Positions 1 to 8,105 of a stretch of 12,863 nucleotides of DNA are shown in pieces (positions within the stretch are counted from its first letter, which is position 1; each line of letters starts with the position of its first letter). A program made the translations under genes and the position numbers. Origin of the DNA: Candidatus Kapaibacterium sp. (GTDB lineage Bacteria > Bacteroidota > Ignavibacteria > Kapaibacteriales > UBA2268). Under the pieces are notes generated by a model that saw only the letters and a program-made list of their open reading frames with translations, did not search any database and was not told the DNA's origin. The stretch covers positions 2,483 to 15,345 of the forward strand of contig JAQUZU010000008.1 of the NCBI GenBank assembly GCA_028691175.1. The letters are read 5' to 3'.

Positions 1-220
1 TCACCGTTCCTGCATTAAAGAGATTGAAGATGTACAACTTATTCCGAAAAACCTCGAAATTCTTTCTTCCACCGGCTGGAATGATAAAGATGAAGGCACC
101 GAATGGGAGAAAAAGGTTAAAGTAAAGGTTACCGGCAAAAAAGGCGACGCAAGCTTCACAGCTAAACGCGTCTGCTCGAAACAAGGCGGAGAAGACGTCC
201 TGGTACTGAAAATAAAGTAA
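1..220 (+). CDS. C-terminal end of an unrecognised protein (5' truncated)
   Basis: An open frame starting at base 2 runs without a stop to TAA at 218-220 and gives the last 72 residues of a protein whose start lies outside the window. There is no in-frame ATG, so this is the end of a longer gene and not a small complete one. The fragment is hydrophilic, rich in Lys and Glu, has two cysteines (near residues 4 and 59 of the fragment), and alternates in a way that suggests beta strands near the end (…VKVKVTGKKG…, final LVLKIK). No family is recognised. It could be the tail of a periplasmic or extracellular beta-rich protein, but that is a guess. The strong hairpin 30 bp after its stop fits the end of its transcript. 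Confidence 0.7.
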   Translation, partial: HRSCIKEIEDVQLIPKNLEILSSTGWNDKDEGTEWEKKVKVKVTGKKGDASFTAKRVCSKQGGEDVLVLKIK

Positions 221-249
221 TATAAAATATTTCGGTATATAATCTTTTT

Positions 250-284
250 AAGCCCGATACTTCATTTTACTGAATATCGGGCTT
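250..284 (+). terminator. Hairpin terminator after the upstream partial gene
   Basis: A perfect 10-bp arm AAGCCCGATA (250-259) pairs with TATCGGGCTT (275-284). After a single bulged C, an inner TTCA/TGAA (261-264 with 271-274) extends the stem, leaving a 6-base loop. The GC-rich core and the T-ending 3' arm resemble an intrinsic terminator, although the downstream T run is short (TTTAT). It most likely ends the transcript of the partial gene. A perfect TATAAT at 238-243 lies just upstream with no good -35, so the hairpin could alternatively sit in the leader of the gene starting at 300. Confidence 0.65.
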
Positions 285-299
285 TATCATTCAAAACAA

Positions 300-1901
300 A
301 TGCAGTCAAAAAACGCGAAATATTTCGAGGACATACTCCTTGTAATCGGATTTATTTATCTGATTGTCGGCTTGAATTATGGATTTAACGTCTGCGATGA
401 AGCAAACTCGCCGGTTGGTGCAATGCGGATTCTTGCCGGCGAAGTCCCGTATCGCGACTTTTGGAGCATGCACGCACCGGGGCAATATTACCTTATCGCG
501 GGCTTTTTCTCGCTTGGCGAGATTTTTCGGTCGATTATTGCGATGCGGATTCTCTCGGCTGTCCTTCTTTTTATCACCGCATTTTCGCTGTATAAAACGG
601 CAAAGTTGCTCTACCGTGGCTATTCGCCTATTATGATTTTTGTTTTGGCAATTACTACGGGCGATCTGCTGAATTTTAGCGGACGCGGCATCTTGACTGC
701 CATTATGCTGCTTAGCGGTGGCACATATTTTTTCCTCCACTATCTCGGAAGTCGTTCGAAAATCCGCTTGGCAATCTCCGGTGCACTTTTCGGGCTGACA
801 ATTTGTATTAGGCACGACTTCGTGTTATACATTTTTATCATACCCGTTTTGCTGTTTATTATCTCGCATTTTCGGCTTCAAATCGGTAAATTCTTCGGTT
901 ATTTGGACGGCGATTTTATGCAGGATTTGCATTTTACGGCATTCGATTTTCTCTTTTTTGCAGTCTGCACACTGATTTTCTGCGCGCCGTTTTATGCTTA
1001 TGTTTTATCGATTGCGGGCTTCGAGCCTGTGTTTGATCAATTAATTGCCTCGCCGGTCGGAATTTTCACTCAATATCGCTCGCTTTCGTTTCCGATTCCG
1101 TTTGCCGGAACGGGACTTTCCGTGCAATGGGGCAAATTCGCATTTTATTTGCCGGCATTTATCGCATTTAGTTATTTCGCAAAGCTATTACAAACACGCA
1201 AAGACAGCCCGCCCGCAAGTTTCTTTACGCTGTTTCTTCTCGTTCTCTTGCTCCATACTCAAGCGTGGGTACGCAGCGATTTCGAGCACGCGGAACCGGC
1301 TTTGCTCTTTTCGCTTTTGCTCGTGCCGTTTTTGATCAATAGCCTGAAAACCGATAATCGCGTTATTTGCGGATATATTGCGGTTTTGCTCGTGCTGCTT
1401 GCTCCGGCATTCTGTATCAAAATGTATCGTGTAGTCGATTCGTATAACATGAAAAGTGGCGAATATATCGCCTCCGAGCGGGCAAAAGGCATTGCAGTTC
1501 CGCTTGCAATACAACAGGATTATTCGCGCACAATCAAATATATCTCCGCAAATTCGCAGCCGAATGAACGGATTTTTATCTGCAATCGTCGAAACGACCG
1601 CACCACAATGAATGACATGATGCTGTACTTTTTGGCGGACAGGCTACCCGCCACTAAATATCACGAACTGTATCCCGGTGTAACCACAAGAGAAAGCGTG
1701 CAGCAAAATATTGCTACAAGCCTCCGCCACAATAAAGTTCGCTTGGTAGTAAAAGTCTCGAATAATTTTTCAGCCGAGCCTAACCTCTCCGCTAAAAGCG
1801 AATCTCCGTTTTTGGATACGTATATAAAAGACAATTTCGTTCTATATGACGTCTTTGGCGACTACGCTTTTTATTTCCGGAAAGATTTGTTTGAGAAATA
1901 G
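300..1901 (+). CDS. Polytopic membrane glycosyltransferase-like protein (GT-C fold, PMT/ArnT-like)
   Basis: A 533-residue protein with about nine or ten hydrophobic segments between residues 11 and 376, followed by a soluble C-terminal part (about 377-533). After the first membrane segment comes an acidic Asp33-Glu34 in the first outer loop, then PYRDFW (50-55) and HAPG (58-61). This D-E…G..PYRDF…H.PG pattern is typical of GT-C glycosyltransferases that use polyprenyl-phosphate sugars (dolichyl-P-mannose mannosyltransferase/ArnT-like superfamily). Arg171-His172-Asp173 and Arg325-Ser-Asp-Phe-Glu-His330 are further charged motifs in or between membrane segments. The inferred role is transfer of a sugar from a lipid carrier to an envelope acceptor on the periplasmic side; donor and acceptor cannot be read from the sequence. 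The ATG at 300 has no Shine-Dalgarno. It stands alone, with no other glycan genes beside it, and converges on the efflux operon with 12 bp between stops. Confidence 0.75.
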   Translation: MQSKNAKYFEDILLVIGFIYLIVGLNYGFNVCDEANSPVGAMRILAGEVPYRDFWSMHAPGQYYLIAGFFSLGEIFRSIIAMRILSAVLLFITAFSLYKTAKLLYRGYSPIMIFVLAITTGDLLNFSGRGILTAIMLLSGGTYFFLHYLGSRSKIRLAISGALFGLTICIRHDFVLYIFIIPVLLFIISHFRLQIGKFFGYLDGDFMQDLHFTAFDFLFFAVCTLIFCAPFYAYVLSIAGFEPVFDQLIASPVGIFTQYRSLSFPIPFAGTGLSVQWGKFAFYLPAFIAFSYFAKLLQTRKDSPPASFFTLFLLVLLLHTQAWVRSDFEHAEPALLFSLLLVPFLINSLKTDNRVICGYIAVLLVLLAPAFCIKMYRVVDSYNMKSGEYIASERAKGIAVPLAIQQDYSRTIKYISANSQPNERIFICNRRNDRTTMNDMMLYFLADRLPATKYHELYPGVTTRESVQQNIATSLRHNKVRLVVKVSNNFSAEPNLSAKSESPFLDTYIKDNFVLYDVFGDYAFYFRKDLFEK

Positions 1902-1913
1902 AAAATCTCTATT

Positions 1914-3176
1914 CTATAGTTCGCCGCTCATCAGTTTCAACTTCGTATCCGCAAGTTTAACGGCATATTCATAATCGGCAAGCCGCGATTTAGACGACTG
2001 CAGTTCGTTGCGTGCTTGGCGAACTTCAACGGCAGTGGTTTCGCCATTCCTGAATCGCTCTAGATTAATCTCGAAATTTTCCTTTGCCATCGTGCCGTTT
2101 TCCCTCTCGAGAGCAAGCAGGCTGCGCTGGTTTTCGTAGTCCGAGATCGTATTTTCCAATTCAATGTTGAGCGAGAGCAGGAGTTTGCTTTTCTCGATTT
2201 CGGCGTTCTGCACCTCGAGTTGTGCAACATTTGCTTTTCTGTCGTTTTCGCCCGCCGTAAACAGCGGAATCGACAGCGACGCACCGACCTGAGGTCCGTG
2301 CGTAAAATTATCGTTTCCGGCATCGCTCGACGTGAAATTCTTCGTCAGGTAATACCCGCCGTTTATCTGAACTGTCGGCATGGAAGCGGTCGAAGTCTCT
2401 TGGTACGCGTATCTCGCAATTTCGATTTGCATTTCGATTGCCTTCAGATCGAGGTTTCCGCTGTTCATTTTTTGGAGATATTCCTCGCGATTGATGTTCG
2501 GCATATTTTCTGCCGAGCCGGTTTCGACTTCATAGTCGTAATTTCCGTTCACGCCCATATATTCATTTAGTCTTTGCTTCGCGATTTGAATTGAATATAG
2601 CACGGTAGTTTCGCTCTGGCGAGCCGTGTTGAGGTCAATTTTTGCAAGCAGCAAGTCGTTTTTTGGTCGGTCGCCGGCGTTAAAGCCTGTTTCGGCAATT
2701 TGCACAAGCGTATTATTGTATTCGATTAATTCGCGCGTAGTCTCAAGATTTCGCGTCAGCCTCGCGATTTCGCAATATGCGCCGGTAACATTATAGACTG
2801 TCTTCATTACCCGGTTGCGATAATTCAGTTCGCCGAGTGCCTCTATTTCAGCGAGCCGGTCGCGCGTAACGTACATCTTTCCGCCGTCATAAATCGTCCA
2901 TGCAAGAGCCACTCCTCCGCTAAGCGCGCCGCGGGAAATATTCTTGTCGCCTCCCATGTCGTAGGCATACGTGCCGGAACCTTCAATCGCGGCCGTCGGC
3001 AGCAAACCGGCGTTTCCGGGCGTATTGTTCGCCTTGTCGATATCCGCGCTTACACGCGAAATTTGAACGTCGTAGTTATTTTTGAGTGCAGTTTCAATTG
3101 CCTCGCTTTGCGTCAGAGTTTCGGCATTCAGACTTCCGAATGCGGCAAACAGTGCTATGATCGAATATATTTTCAT
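1914..3176 (-). CDS. TolC-family outer-membrane efflux channel
   Basis: A 420-residue protein starting with a signal peptide: Lys2, a hydrophobic stretch, and a likely cleavage after Ala18 (LNA|ET). The mature part begins with the TLTQSEAIETALKNN segment typical of outer-membrane efflux proteins (OEP), and contains two long, coiled-coil-rich halves (about 20-210 and 230-420), the usual duplicated OEP layout. WTIYDGGK (about 93-100) and the later SIPLFTAGEND are the paired strand-turn motifs of this family. Trimers form the outer-membrane barrel and periplasmic tunnel through which an RND pump and its adaptor export substrates. It is the last gene of the pump operon, 18 bp after the GyrI-like gene, with no Shine-Dalgarno before its ATG. 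The length is normal for Bacteroidota TolC proteins. Assignment to the family is firm; the substrate is unknown. Confidence 0.9.
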   Translation of the reverse strand: MKIYSIIALFAAFGSLNAETLTQSEAIETALKNNYDVQISRVSADIDKANNTPGNAGLLPTAAIEGSGTYAYDMGGDKNISRGALSGGVALAWTIYDGGKMYVTRDRLAEIEALGELNYRNRVMKTVYNVTGAYCEIARLTRNLETTRELIEYNNTLVQIAETGFNAGDRPKNDLLLAKIDLNTARQSETTVLYSIQIAKQRLNEYMGVNGNYDYEVETGSAENMPNINREEYLQKMNSGNLDLKAIEMQIEIARYAYQETSTASMPTVQINGGYYLTKNFTSSDAGNDNFTHGPQVGASLSIPLFTAGENDRKANVAQLEVQNAEIEKSKLLLSLNIELENTISDYENQRSLLALERENGTMAKENFEINLERFRNGETTAVEVRQARNELQSSKSRLADYEYAVKLADTKLKLMSGEL

Positions 3177-3194
3177 ATTTATAAATCGTAATAA

Positions 3195-3836
3195 TTATAT
3201 ATGCTTAGTGCGATATCGCAATGCAGTTTTCAGTTTTTCCGGAGCGACGCGACGCGGATCCGAGAGATAAATCTCGCGATGCGTGCGGTCAAGTTTAGTG
3301 AGTGAATTAGCCTTTGCAAATTCGTCCATAATATCGAAAGTTCTCGTCTCGTCGTCATACGATCCGACATGCAGCATCTGAATGCATTCTCCCTCGTCAA
3401 TCGTCTCAAATTTGACGATGTCGAGCAGCGGATTCGGCTTTTTGCGTTTCACCATTTCGATTACGAAGTCGGCATATTCATCGCTTACAAAATCCGGCTG
3501 ACGCATCATCATGTTATATTCGAACGCATCTTTATTCGACAAATCGCATTTGCCGTCACTATCCTCCGCAATATTCCAGACAGACTCCAACGGATATACC
3601 GCATATTCTACGAAGCCTTTCGGCGGATTGCCGGATTTCTTGCTCATTTTTATCGTAAAAGACAGCGAATACAATGCCTCAATTCCGAGTGCGTAATCCT
3701 CCGAAGTGTTCGGATTGCCCTTGCCCGCGATTGTAAAATATTTCATCGGCGGAATTACGACAATCGCCGGTTTCGCTTTCGGCAGATATATATTTTTCTC
3801 TGACTTGCGCCACTCAATTTTTTCTGTTTCTTCCAT
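3195..3836 (-). CDS. Stand-alone GyrI-like small-molecule-binding domain protein
   Basis: A 213-residue soluble protein. It resembles the single-domain GyrI-like family known from Listeria and bacilli. KYFTIAGKGNPN (32-43), FVEYAVYPLESVW (75-87), MMRQPDFVS (110-118), FETIDEGECIQMLHVGSYDDE (143-163, matching the family's EEG..VQMLHVGSYDDEP) and the C-terminal HREIYLSDPRR.APEKLKT (186-204) are all recognisable. No helix-turn-helix is present, unlike Rob or BmrR, where this domain is fused to a DNA-binding part. Related proteins bind hydrophobic drugs, and some stand-alone members hydrolyse cyclopropanoid DNA-alkylating antibiotics. A role in binding or detoxifying a pump substrate is an inference from its place in the operon. 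Its ATG overlaps the stop of the RND pump gene by one base (TAATG), with GAAGGTGA just upstream as a usable ribosome binding site, so the two are probably translationally coupled. Confidence 0.85.
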   Translation of the reverse strand: MEETEKIEWRKSEKNIYLPKAKPAIVVIPPMKYFTIAGKGNPNTSEDYALGIEALYSLSFTIKMSKKSGNPPKGFVEYAVYPLESVWNIAEDSDGKCDLSNKDAFEYNMMMRQPDFVSDEYADFVIEMVKRKKPNPLLDIVKFETIDEGECIQMLHVGSYDDETRTFDIMDEFAKANSLTKLDRTHREIYLSDPRRVAPEKLKTALRYRTKHI

Positions 3837-6800
3837 TATTCACCTTCACTTGCTTCTATTTTATTATGTTGATTGCTGCGAGACATAACCGCATAAAGCG
3901 ACGGAATCACAAATAAAGTCAGCAATAACGAAAACAGCAAACCGCCAACCACCGCGACACCCAACCCAGTACGGCTGCCGGCTGCGGCACCGAGAGCGAG
4001 TGCAATCGGTAAAGTACCGAAAATTGTCGCGAGCGAGGTCATCAAAATCGGGCGAAGTCGTGCACAAGCAGCTTCAAACGCGGCTTTCGCTTTCGGCAAG
4101 CCGGTTTCGCGTTTCTGATTTGCAAATTCCACTATCAAAATACCGTTTTTCGTAACTATACCGATCAGCATGATAATACCGATTTCCGAAAATATATTCA
4201 GCGTTTCGCCGCAAATTTCAAGCGAAAGTAGTGCGCCGGCAATCGCCAGCGGCACGGTAATCATGATAATAAACGGATCGATAAAACTTTCGAACTGTGC
4301 GGCAAGAATCAAATATACAAGCACGAGTGCCAGCAAAAGTGCAAACAGCGTGTTCGAACTGCTCTCCGAAAAGTCGCGTGACTGCCCGGCAAGTGCTGTA
4401 TCAAATGTTTCGTCTAACAGCGAGTCCGCAATTTGCTTCATCGCCGTGATACCGTCCGAGAGACTGTATCCGTCCGCCAAATCCGCGCTGAAAGTTGCAG
4501 ATTTATATCTGTTATAATGATATAGCACCGGCGGATTGCTCTTCTCGCTCATTTTAATCAGGTTATCGAGTTGAATCATCGTACCGTTGCTCGCACGAAC
4601 ATACATCGACGAAACGTCGGTCGGCTTCGAGCGATCGGCTTTTGCCACCTGCCCAATGATATAATATTGCTTATTGTTACGCAGGAAATATCCGTAGCGC
4701 GTGCCGGAAAATGCGAGCGAAATCGTCTCGGCAATATCTTTTTCGCTTACGCCCAAAGTATTCGCTTTCAGACGGTCAATTTCGATATTTACTTCCGGTT
4801 TATTGAATTTCAAATTAACATCGACAATTCGGAAAACCGGATTCGACGATGCCGCCTCGAGGAATTTCGGCGTTACTTCGCGGATTTTCTTGAAATCGAG
4901 ATTCTGCAAAACAAACTGCACCGGCAATCCGCGCGACATACTGGTCGAGATTGTCGGCTCCTGTGTCGCAAAAATTCTTGCGTCAGGAATACTCGCAAAC
5001 ATTCCCATCATTATGCCGGCAATTTCCATCTGCGTGCGGTCTCGTGTCTCTGCCGGAGTCAGCATCGTACTGATAAAACCTCCGTTGCCGCTTGCTCTCG
5101 GGCCGCTACCGTAGCGAGCCATTACGTAGTCTGCTTCAGGGAATTTTTCATATATAATCTGTGCGACACTATCTACAATTTTCTGCGTTTCCGCAAAATC
5201 CGTGCCCTCCGGTGCGGTTACCGGCGAGTGAATATAGCCCTGATCCTCCAGCGGAGCAAGTTCAGACTGAATAGTAGTTCCGATTCCGTAAATCATCAGC
5301 AGGCAGAGTGCGATCATCGCAACGGACAACCATTTGCGGTTCATGAAGTAATCAAGGCCGCGGCGATATGCGTTCTCTAATGCTATGAAATATTTTTCGG
5401 TAGCAATATAAAAATTCGAATGCTTATCATTTTTGCCGGTAAGTTTTATATTCAATACCGGAGTAAGAGTAAGCGAAACCAATGCAGAAATCAATATCGA
5501 ACTCGCTACCACTACGCCAAACTCGCGGAAAAGTCGACCGGTAAAGCCTTCGAGGAAAATCACCGGCACAAATACTATTGCCAAAGTCAGCGAAGTCGAA
5601 ACGACGGCAAAGAAAATTTCCCGCGTGCCCTCGATTGCGGCTTTCATGATCGGCATACCTTTTTCTATTCGCTTGAAAATATTTTCCGTTACCACAATAC
5701 CGTCATCGACCACCAAGCCGGTCGCAAGGACAATTCCGAGCAAAGTCAGCACATTTATCGAAAAACCGAAAATATACATCACGAAGAACGTCCCGATCAG
5801 CGAAACCGGAATATCCAACAGCGGGCGGAGTGCAATTTTCCAATTTCGGAAAAAAATAAAAATAATCATCACCACAAGCAAAATCGCAATCGCAAGTGTC
5901 TCGACTACGTCCTCGACCGAACGTCGCACATAAACCGAGCGGTCACGCGTTACAATCAAATCCATGCCGTTCGGCAGATTTGTTTTGATTTGCTTGAGGC
6001 GTTTGTAAAATTCGTTGGCTATTTCAATATTGTTTGCCCCCGGAAGTGCCATAATTGCCAGAGTAACATTCGGCGTGCCGTTTATTTTGGAGCCGGCTGC
6101 CTCGCGTTGCGACGCAATTTCAGCCTCGCCAATATCGGATAATTTAATTAAATTTTCGCCGATTCGCGCGATCGTCATGTTGTTAAAATCTTCTTCGCTA
6201 TAGAGCCGCCCGGTAGTTTTCACAATCAATTCAGTCGAATTTCCGCGGAGAGTTCCACCCGGCACCTCTACATTTTCCGCATCAAGAGCGGCTTTGACGT
6301 CACTGGCGGTTACTCCGTATGCAACCATTTTTTTCGGATCAAGCCACATACGCATCGACGGGCGCATCTGCCCCCAGATCGTAACCGAGCTCACACCCGA
6401 AATTGTCTGGAGTTTTTCCATCAGGATATTTTCTGCATAATCGCTCAGTTCGAGTTGATTCATGTTCAAACTGCGGCACGCAAGCATAATAATCGGCTCG
6501 TTGTCCGCATCGGCTTTCGTAACAGTCGGCGTCGCGTCCAAATCCTGCGGAAGAGTTCGCGTCGCCTGCGAAACTTTGTCGCGGACATCGTTCGCGGCTT
6601 TCTCCAAATCGGAACCGAGTTCGAACTCGACCGTGATTGAACTTGTTCCAACGCTCGATTGCGATGTAATTGATTTTACGCCCTCGACGCCGTTAATTGA
6701 TTTTTCAAGCGGTTCGGTTATCTGCGACTCGATGATTTCCGAGTTCGCTCCGGTATAAGACGTCCGAACATTGATTACCGGCGGATCTATTGCCGGATAA

Positions 6801-6907
6801 AGTCGTACTCCGAGAAATTCGAAGCCGACCACTCCAAGCAAAATTATTGCCAAACTGAGAACTATCGCCCCAACAGGACGCTTTATTGATAAATCCGATA
6901 TTAACAT
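3836..6907 (-). CDS. RND (HAE1-type) inner-membrane efflux transporter
   Basis: A 1023-residue proton-driven exporter of the AcrB/MexB type. The N-terminal membrane helix (about 10-32) is followed by LYPAIDPPVINV and the first periplasmic loop. The helix-4 motif GLVVDDGIVVTENI (397-410) carries the proton-relay pair Asp401-Asp402, and IVTKNGILIVEFAN (917-930) carries the matching Lys920. Two six-helix halves, each with a large periplasmic domain, are visible (helices about 333-485 and 850-1005). The Asp-Asp pair and neighbouring residues place it with the HAE1 multidrug group and not with the heavy-metal CzcA group. It forms an inner-membrane trimer that takes drugs or other amphiphiles from the periplasm and inner leaflet and passes them to the adaptor and TolC-like partner. 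It begins 12 bp after the adaptor stop, without a clear Shine-Dalgarno, and ends in TAATG with the next gene. The substrate cannot be told from sequence. Confidence 0.95.
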   Translation of the reverse strand: MLISDLSIKRPVGAIVLSLAIILLGVVGFEFLGVRLYPAIDPPVINVRTSYTGANSEIIESQITEPLEKSINGVEGVKSITSQSSVGTSSITVEFELGSDLEKAANDVRDKVSQATRTLPQDLDATPTVTKADADNEPIIMLACRSLNMNQLELSDYAENILMEKLQTISGVSSVTIWGQMRPSMRMWLDPKKMVAYGVTASDVKAALDAENVEVPGGTLRGNSTELIVKTTGRLYSEEDFNNMTIARIGENLIKLSDIGEAEIASQREAAGSKINGTPNVTLAIMALPGANNIEIANEFYKRLKQIKTNLPNGMDLIVTRDRSVYVRRSVEDVVETLAIAILLVVMIIFIFFRNWKIALRPLLDIPVSLIGTFFVMYIFGFSINVLTLLGIVLATGLVVDDGIVVTENIFKRIEKGMPIMKAAIEGTREIFFAVVSTSLTLAIVFVPVIFLEGFTGRLFREFGVVVASSILISALVSLTLTPVLNIKLTGKNDKHSNFYIATEKYFIALENAYRRGLDYFMNRKWLSVAMIALCLLMIYGIGTTIQSELAPLEDQGYIHSPVTAPEGTDFAETQKIVDSVAQIIYEKFPEADYVMARYGSGPRASGNGGFISTMLTPAETRDRTQMEIAGIMMGMFASIPDARIFATQEPTISTSMSRGLPVQFVLQNLDFKKIREVTPKFLEAASSNPVFRIVDVNLKFNKPEVNIEIDRLKANTLGVSEKDIAETISLAFSGTRYGYFLRNNKQYYIIGQVAKADRSKPTDVSSMYVRASNGTMIQLDNLIKMSEKSNPPVLYHYNRYKSATFSADLADGYSLSDGITAMKQIADSLLDETFDTALAGQSRDFSESSSNTLFALLLALVLVYLILAAQFESFIDPFIIMITVPLAIAGALLSLEICGETLNIFSEIGIIMLIGIVTKNGILIVEFANQKRETGLPKAKAAFEAACARLRPILMTSLATIFGTLPIALALGAAAGSRTGLGVAVVGGLLFSLLLTLFVIPSLYAVMSRSNQHNKIEASEGE

Positions 6908-6919
6908 TTTGCCACGCTA

Positions 6920-7978
6920 TTATTTTGCTATCTTATTATATTTAAGGACGTTACCCGGTTTTAGAAACATCAGACCGTTTGTGATTACCGTATCGCCGGC
7001 GGCTAATCCGCGGACAATTTCGATTTCGGCTTCGGTTCGCAATCCGGTTTTTACACGCTTGAGATATACGCGCCCGTTGCGGGCGATAATCAAACTTTTA
7101 CCGATTTCGTCCGGAATAATCGCCTTAGTCGGTACCATCAGGGCATCGTAATTTTCGCCAAGATTTAATTTTACGGTTGCATACGCCCCCGGCAGCAGTT
7201 CGCTTGCCGTTCCGGACACCATTGCACGAACTTTCAAATTTCGCGACGCATTGTCGATGCCGCGTTCAGTAGCGAAAACTTTCGCCGAGTAAACTCGCTC
7301 CGGCGCATTGTTCAAATAGAACGAAACCGACTGCCCCGACCGGACTTTATTGCTATAGCGCTCCGGGACCGCAAAATCCAATTTCAGCGAGCCTGCGCTA
7401 CGCAGCGTTGCGAGATTCGTATTCGCCGGAATTACCGCACCATTGCTGACTCGGCGAAGACCGATTATGCCGCTAAACGGCGCAAGAACCTCTGTTTTGC
7501 GTATTGCCGCAAGCTGCACGTCGATAGACGCTTTGAGCGAAGCAACATCGAGTTCGGACTGCTCATAATCATTCCGGCTGACACCGTTGACTTTCAGTAG
7601 TTCCGCACGGCGCTTCAGAATCTGCTCTTTTACCGCGAGTTCGGACTTTAATTTCTTTAATTCCGCCTGCAAATCTCCGTCGAAAAGTTTGACCAAGCGA
7701 GTACCTTTGCCGACTGTACCGCCCTCCGGCAGGTGCAGTTCGACTATTCGCCCGGAAATTTCATTTTTGATTTCGACTTCATCAACCGCAAGCAAAGTGC
7801 CGAAAATAGAAATTTCGTTGCTCAGAGTTGACGGTTTCACGATCATCGCATCTACGCTCGGTACAGTCTTTACACGTCCGCCCGCTTTGCCTGATTTGGA
7901 TTTCGGCAGAAATGCATAAACCAGCACCCCGATAATTGCCAAGATCAAGATTATTCGTATAATATTTTTTTTGTTCAT
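6920..7978 (-). CDS. RND efflux periplasmic adaptor (membrane-fusion protein)
   Basis: With the start at 7978 the protein has 352 residues and begins MNKKNIIR followed by a hydrophobic anchor (about 6-24). There is no lipobox cysteine, so it is anchored by this helix. The biotinyl-lipoyl-like half motifs are present: EISGRIVELHLPEGGTV (73-89) and, after a coiled-coil hairpin (about 101-160), VLAPFSGIIGLRRVSNGAVI (164-183). The beta-barrel part (about 200-275) has the family LLPGAYATVKL, and a membrane-proximal domain follows (KRVKTGLRTEAEIEIVRGLAAGDTVITNG, 307-335). It bridges the RND pump and the TolC-like channel. The frame is open 84 bases further upstream to an ATG at 8062, but that extension crosses the promoter-like sequences and would put 28 extra residues before the membrane anchor, so 7978 is preferred. 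It is the first gene of the pump operon and ends TAATAG, 12 bp before the pump gene. Confidence 0.92.
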   Translation of the reverse strand: MNKKNIIRIILILAIIGVLVYAFLPKSKSGKAGGRVKTVPSVDAMIVKPSTLSNEISIFGTLLAVDEVEIKNEISGRIVELHLPEGGTVGKGTRLVKLFDGDLQAELKKLKSELAVKEQILKRRAELLKVNGVSRNDYEQSELDVASLKASIDVQLAAIRKTEVLAPFSGIIGLRRVSNGAVIPANTNLATLRSAGSLKLDFAVPERYSNKVRSGQSVSFYLNNAPERVYSAKVFATERGIDNASRNLKVRAMVSGTASELLPGAYATVKLNLGENYDALMVPTKAIIPDEIGKSLIIARNGRVYLKRVKTGLRTEAEIEIVRGLAAGDTVITNGLMFLKPGNVLKYNKIAK

Positions 7979-8026
7979 TACTTCAATATATAAAGTTGTA
8001 AAACTATTCGCGAGGAAACAGGATAT

Positions 8027-8055
8027 AGTATAGGAGTATAAACCTAATACCGCAA
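8027..8055 (-). promoter_or_regulatory. Candidate promoter of the efflux operon
   Basis: Reading the - strand, TTGCGG (8055-8050) is followed after 17 bases by TATACT (8032-8027), five of six matches to TATAAT. Seen in Bacteroidetes terms, TTTG (8056-8053) is followed after 20 bases by TATACT. A second TATACT at 8040-8035 has TTGCCC (8062-8057) 16 bases before it. Either would start transcription roughly 40-55 bases before the adaptor ATG at 7978. The match is by eye only. Confidence 0.45.
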
Positions 8056-8056
8056 A

Positions 8057-8078
8057 GGGCAAGTTAAATAACTCACCC
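8057..8078 (-). terminator. Hairpin after era, overlapping the efflux promoter region
   Basis: On the - strand GGGTGAGTT and AACTTGCCC form a 9-bp stem with a 4-base loop; two of the pairs are G-U, which pair only in the - strand RNA. It sits 28 bp after the era stop and is followed by only three Ts. It may be a weak terminator of the DUF3098-era transcript. Because it overlaps the -35 region of the efflux promoter it could instead be an operator. Neither is certain. Confidence 0.35.
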
Positions 8079-8105
8079 GATTTATAGATAAAATTTGCTG
8101 TTCGA

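Noticed and set aside
215..243. Promoter for the glycosyltransferase gene using TATAAT at 238-243
   Set aside because: The -10 is perfect but the -35 position reads AAGTAA, and the start would fall at the strong hairpin; not enough to call.
1894..1915. Hairpin between the convergent glycosyltransferase and TolC genes as a two-way terminator
   Set aside because: The stem is AT-rich, has a bulge and lacks a T run on either side; it is mostly coding sequence.
2326..2341. ACGTGAAA-containing sequence in the TolC gene as a parS site
   Set aside because: Only about 9 of 16 bases match the parS consensus and the left arm of the palindrome is missing.
5420..6142. Long + strand open frame opposite the RND pump (240 residues), and similar frames opposite era and parB
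   Set aside because: The product is low-complexity, rich in Arg, Asn and His, with no family pattern; it mirrors the codon bias of the real gene on the other strand.
7979..8062. Upstream extension of the adaptor gene to an ATG at 8062
   Set aside because: It would add 28 residues before the membrane anchor and run through the promoter-like sequences; the start at 7978 gives a normal N-terminus.
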